The notes beneath the pieces are model-generated. The model did not search any database, was not told the DNA's origin, and saw only the letters and a list, made by a program, of their open reading frames with translations. From contig JYOE01000028.1 in assembly GCA_000955875.1 (NCBI GenBank), positions 1 through 59,982 on the forward strand: a stretch of 59,982 nt of DNA, written 5' to 3'. Origin of the DNA: Terrabacter sp. 28 (lineage in GTDB: Bacteria > Actinomycetota > Actinomycetes > Actinomycetales > Dermatophilaceae). Within the stretch, counting starts at the first letter, position 1, and each line of letters opens with the position of its first letter. Below are positions 58,257-59,982 of this stretch, piece by piece. The position numbers and the translations under genes were made by a program.

Positions 58257-59573
58257 TCAGGCCTTCGCGGCGGTGAAGCCCTGCTCGAGGTCGGCGACGA
58301 TGTCGTCGATGTTCTCGATGCCGACCGAGAGGCGCACGAGGCCGGGAGTCACGCCCGCAGCCAGACGGTCCTCCTCCGGGCCCTGCGAGTGGGTCGTCGA
58401 CGCCGGGTGGATGACGAGGGAGCGCACGTCGCCGATGTTCGCGACGTGGCTGTGCAGCGTCAGCGCCTCCACGAACTTCTTGCCCGCCTCGAGTCCGCCG
58501 GCGATCTCGAAGGAGAGCACGGCACCTGCCCCGCGGGGCGCGTACTTCTGCGCGTTCGCGTGAGAAGGGTTGTCGGGCAAGGACGCCCACACGACGCGCT
58601 CGACCTGGTCGTGGCCCTGGAGGTAGGCCGCGACCTTGGCCGCGTTCTCCAGGTGACGCTCGATGCGCAACGACAGCGTCTCGAGTCCCTGCGCGATGAG
58701 GAACGCGTTGAAGGGCGCCGCTGACGGGCCGAGGTCGCGCAGCAGCTGCACGCGGGCCTTGAGGATGTAGGCGAGGTTGGCGCCGAGCGGGCTGCCGACG
58801 CCGAGGTCACGCGCGAAGACGAGGCCGTGGTAGCTCTCCTCGGGCGTGTTGTAGTTGGGGAACTTCTCGGCGTCCTTGGCGTAGTCGAACCGGCCCGCGT
58901 CGACGATGACGCCCGCGATGGACGTGCCGTGACCGCCGAGGTACTTCGTCGCGGAGTGCACGACGACGTCGGCGCCCCACTCGATCGGGCGGATGACGTA
59001 CGGGGTCGCGATGGTGTTGTCGACGACGAGCGGCACTCCGACCTCGTGGGCGAGACCGGCCACGGCCTCGATGTCGAGCACCTCGGCCTTGGGGTTGGCG
59101 ATCGTCTCGCCGAAGAACGCCTTGGTGTTGGGCCGCACGGCCGCGCGCCAGGAGTCGATCGACGTCGGGTCCTCGACGAAGCTCACCTGGACGCCGAGCT
59201 TGGGCAGGGTGAACTTCAGCAGGTTCACCGTGCCGCCGTAGAGGCTCGGCGACGCGACGATGTGGTCACCGGCCTCGGCGAGGTTGAGCAGGGCCAAGGT
59301 GGTGGCCGACTGGCCCGACGCGACGAGGAGCGCGCCCACGCCGCCCTCGAGAGCGGCGATGCGCTGCTCCACGACGTCGGTCGTCGGGTTCATGATGCGC
59401 GTGTAGATGTTGCCGAACTCCCTGAGCCCGAACAGGTTCGCCGCGTGGTCCGTGTCGTTGAAGACGTAGCTCGTGGTCTGGTAGATCGGCAGGGCGCGCG
59501 CCCCGGTGGCACTGTCGGCGCTCTGGCCGGCGTGGATCTGCTTGGTCTCGAAGGACCAGTTGGGCTCGGTCAT
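58257..59573 (-). CDS. metY: O-acetylhomoserine sulfhydrylase/aminocarboxypropyltransferase
   Basis: A 438-residue PLP enzyme of the Cys/Met metabolism family. It joins O-acetylhomoserine with sulfide or methanethiol. Motifs: FETKQIHAGQSADSATGARA, PIYQTTSYVFND, YTRIMNPTTDVVEQRIAALE, VVVHSATKYLGGHGT with the PLP Lys, and SVGIENIDDIVADLEQG. The long RIxNPT form is the MetY branch. The ATG at 59573 is about 210 bases from the predicted transcription start, and the leader holds a SAM-IV riboswitch, so expression should fall when SAM is high. Confidence 0.94.
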   Translation of the reverse strand: MTEPNWSFETKQIHAGQSADSATGARALPIYQTTSYVFNDTDHAANLFGLREFGNIYTRIMNPTTDVVEQRIAALEGGVGALLVASGQSATTLALLNLAEAGDHIVASPSLYGGTVNLLKFTLPKLGVQVSFVEDPTSIDSWRAAVRPNTKAFFGETIANPKAEVLDIEAVAGLAHEVGVPLVVDNTIATPYVIRPIEWGADVVVHSATKYLGGHGTSIAGVIVDAGRFDYAKDAEKFPNYNTPEESYHGLVFARDLGVGSPLGANLAYILKARVQLLRDLGPSAAPFNAFLIAQGLETLSLRIERHLENAAKVAAYLQGHDQVERVVWASLPDNPSHANAQKYAPRGAGAVLSFEIAGGLEAGKKFVEALTLHSHVANIGDVRSLVIHPASTTHSQGPEEDRLAAGVTPGLVRLSVGIENIDDIVADLEQGFTAAKA

Positions 59574-59659
59574 CTCTCGTGTGCTCTTCCTCAGTCGTGT
59601 CGATGACCGGGCCCGTGACGGGTGATGGGGCCGGCGCACCGACGGGTCGGTGCGGGAGA

Positions 59660-59786
59660 GGAGCTCTCCGCGCTTGCCCGAGCGCCGGATGGCGTCGACG
59701 GGCCAGGTCCTCACCCGGGGCACCCCGCCGCGGTGGGAGGGTTGCCGGCCAGCGAGCCGGGGCTTGGCGCTGGCACTCATGACCTA
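59660..59786 (-). ncRNA. SAM-IV riboswitch upstream of metY
   Basis: On the minus strand from 59786 the sequence reads TAGGTCATGAGTGCCAGCGC, then CCCCGGCTCGCTGGCCGG, CAACCC, GCGGCGGGGTGCCCCGGGTG and AGGACCTGG. The P1 pairing (AGGTC with GACCT), P2/P3 arms and the CAACCC/GGGTG core match the SAM-IV riboswitch of actinomycetes. The aptamer core covers about 59702-59786 and a downstream pseudoknot-forming part about 59660-59702. A hairpin (59636-59653) and GC-rich pairs nearer the start codon could be the expression platform. It should repress metY when SAM binds. Confidence 0.85.
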
Positions 59787-59792
59787 CTCGCG

Positions 59793-59798
59793 AGTCTA
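59793..59798 (-). promoter_or_regulatory. -10 box of metY
   Basis: TAGACT on the minus strand ends seven bases before 59786, exactly where the riboswitch sequence begins. This supports that boundary and gives metY a leader of about 210 bases. Confidence 0.5.
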
Positions 59799-59982
59799 CG
59801 TACGCGCGTCCGGCAGGTGGGAGCGCGTGTCCTCATCGTGGACGCACCGACCCGCTCACCCGGGGGCGCACTCCCGGTCGCGTTGGGCCTATCGGGCTGT
59901 CGTGCAGTCGGATTCGTGATCCACAGGCTCGCTGACCTTCTTCCCAAACAGTCGAACTGGTGTTCTGCATATCTGCTTGAGT
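59799..59982. other. intergenic stretch at the right edge
   Basis: No coding region is supported here. The last 60-80 bases are clearly less GC-rich (CATATCTGCTTGAGT, CTTCTTCCCAAACAG), as expected of a promoter region for a gene just outside the window. A LexA-box-like site lies inside it. The remainder shows nothing recognisable. Confidence 0.6.
59952..59967. promoter_or_regulatory. LexA (SOS) box-like site
   Basis: TCGAAC-TGGT-GTTCTG matches the actinobacterial LexA box TCGAAC-N4-GTTCGA at 10 of the 12 defined positions, with the correct spacing. It probably controls a gene that begins to the right of the window. Confidence 0.45.

Noticed and set aside
58236..58258. Terminator hairpin between metY and the S66 gene
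   Set aside because: The arms (around CACCCCGG and CCGGGTG) need a bulge and the stem is short. I do not count it as supported.
59783..59919. Short open frame near the right edge
   Set aside because: It has no ribosome-binding site or recognisable domain and overlaps the metY promoter and start of the riboswitch.

Overview
The window comes from a very GC-rich bacterium whose third codon positions are almost all G or C. Gene content and order point to an actinomycete. M. tuberculosis-like neighbours are present (add, pmmB, deoD, lpdA, an accA3-type carboxylase, sseA, maf, accE/accD5, birA, a GtrA protein, purK, purE). There are also a SAM-IV riboswitch, an F420/LLM-type oxidoreductase, a PASTA kinase and many leaderless GTG/ATG starts behind TANNNT boxes. 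I would guess Intrasporangiaceae or a close relative; that is inference. No insertion sequence, prophage or CRISPR array was seen. The first bases are the 3' end of a 5S rRNA gene, so an rRNA operon lies just to the left.

1-12.2 kb is nucleoside and deoxyribose salvage. It holds adenosine deaminase, purine nucleoside phosphorylase, a PGM2-type phosphosugar mutase and deoxyribose-phosphate aldolase. Downstream of deoC are a catalytic aldehyde dehydrogenase and a cysteine-free truncated partner that together resemble a split ALDH16. An LpdA-type flavoprotein and small proteins follow. 12.2-19.3 kb holds a biotin-carboxylase/BCCP subunit, an aldo/keto reductase, tryptophan 2,3-dioxygenase with a TPMT-like methyltransferase, an APC permease, and an XRE regulator with a cysteine-rich tail. 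A 78-bp palindromic tandem array lies upstream of that regulator.

19.6-28.7 kb holds SufE/rhodanese, a MerR-controlled acyl-CoA dehydrogenase and carboxylase, a multi-pass glycosyltransferase, Maf, and a large secreted repeat protein. 28.8-42.2 kb holds a DUF885 peptidase-like protein, a PASTA kinase, accE/accD, birA, an adenylate cyclase, an enoyl-CoA hydratase, a two-component system, GtrA, purK/purE and a CoA-binding protein.

43.3-55.2 kb is the most notable region. It looks like a complete nonulosonic (legionaminic) acid locus of the GDP-sugar type. A minus-strand operon ptmF-ptmB/legF-ptmA faces a plus-strand operon: flippase, capsule-type glycosyltransferase candidate, legH, legI, legG, ptmE, legB, legC. 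Together they could make CMP-legionaminic acid and place it on a cell-surface polymer. The right end has a Na+/H+ antiporter fused to a UBP-type zinc finger, an S66 LD-carboxypeptidase, and metY under a SAM-IV riboswitch, with a LexA-box-like site at the edge.

Across the window an 8-base word, GTATGCCG, occurs about 29 times and accounts for nearly all TATG/CATA tetramers. It looks like a DNA-level signal rather than a coding one.
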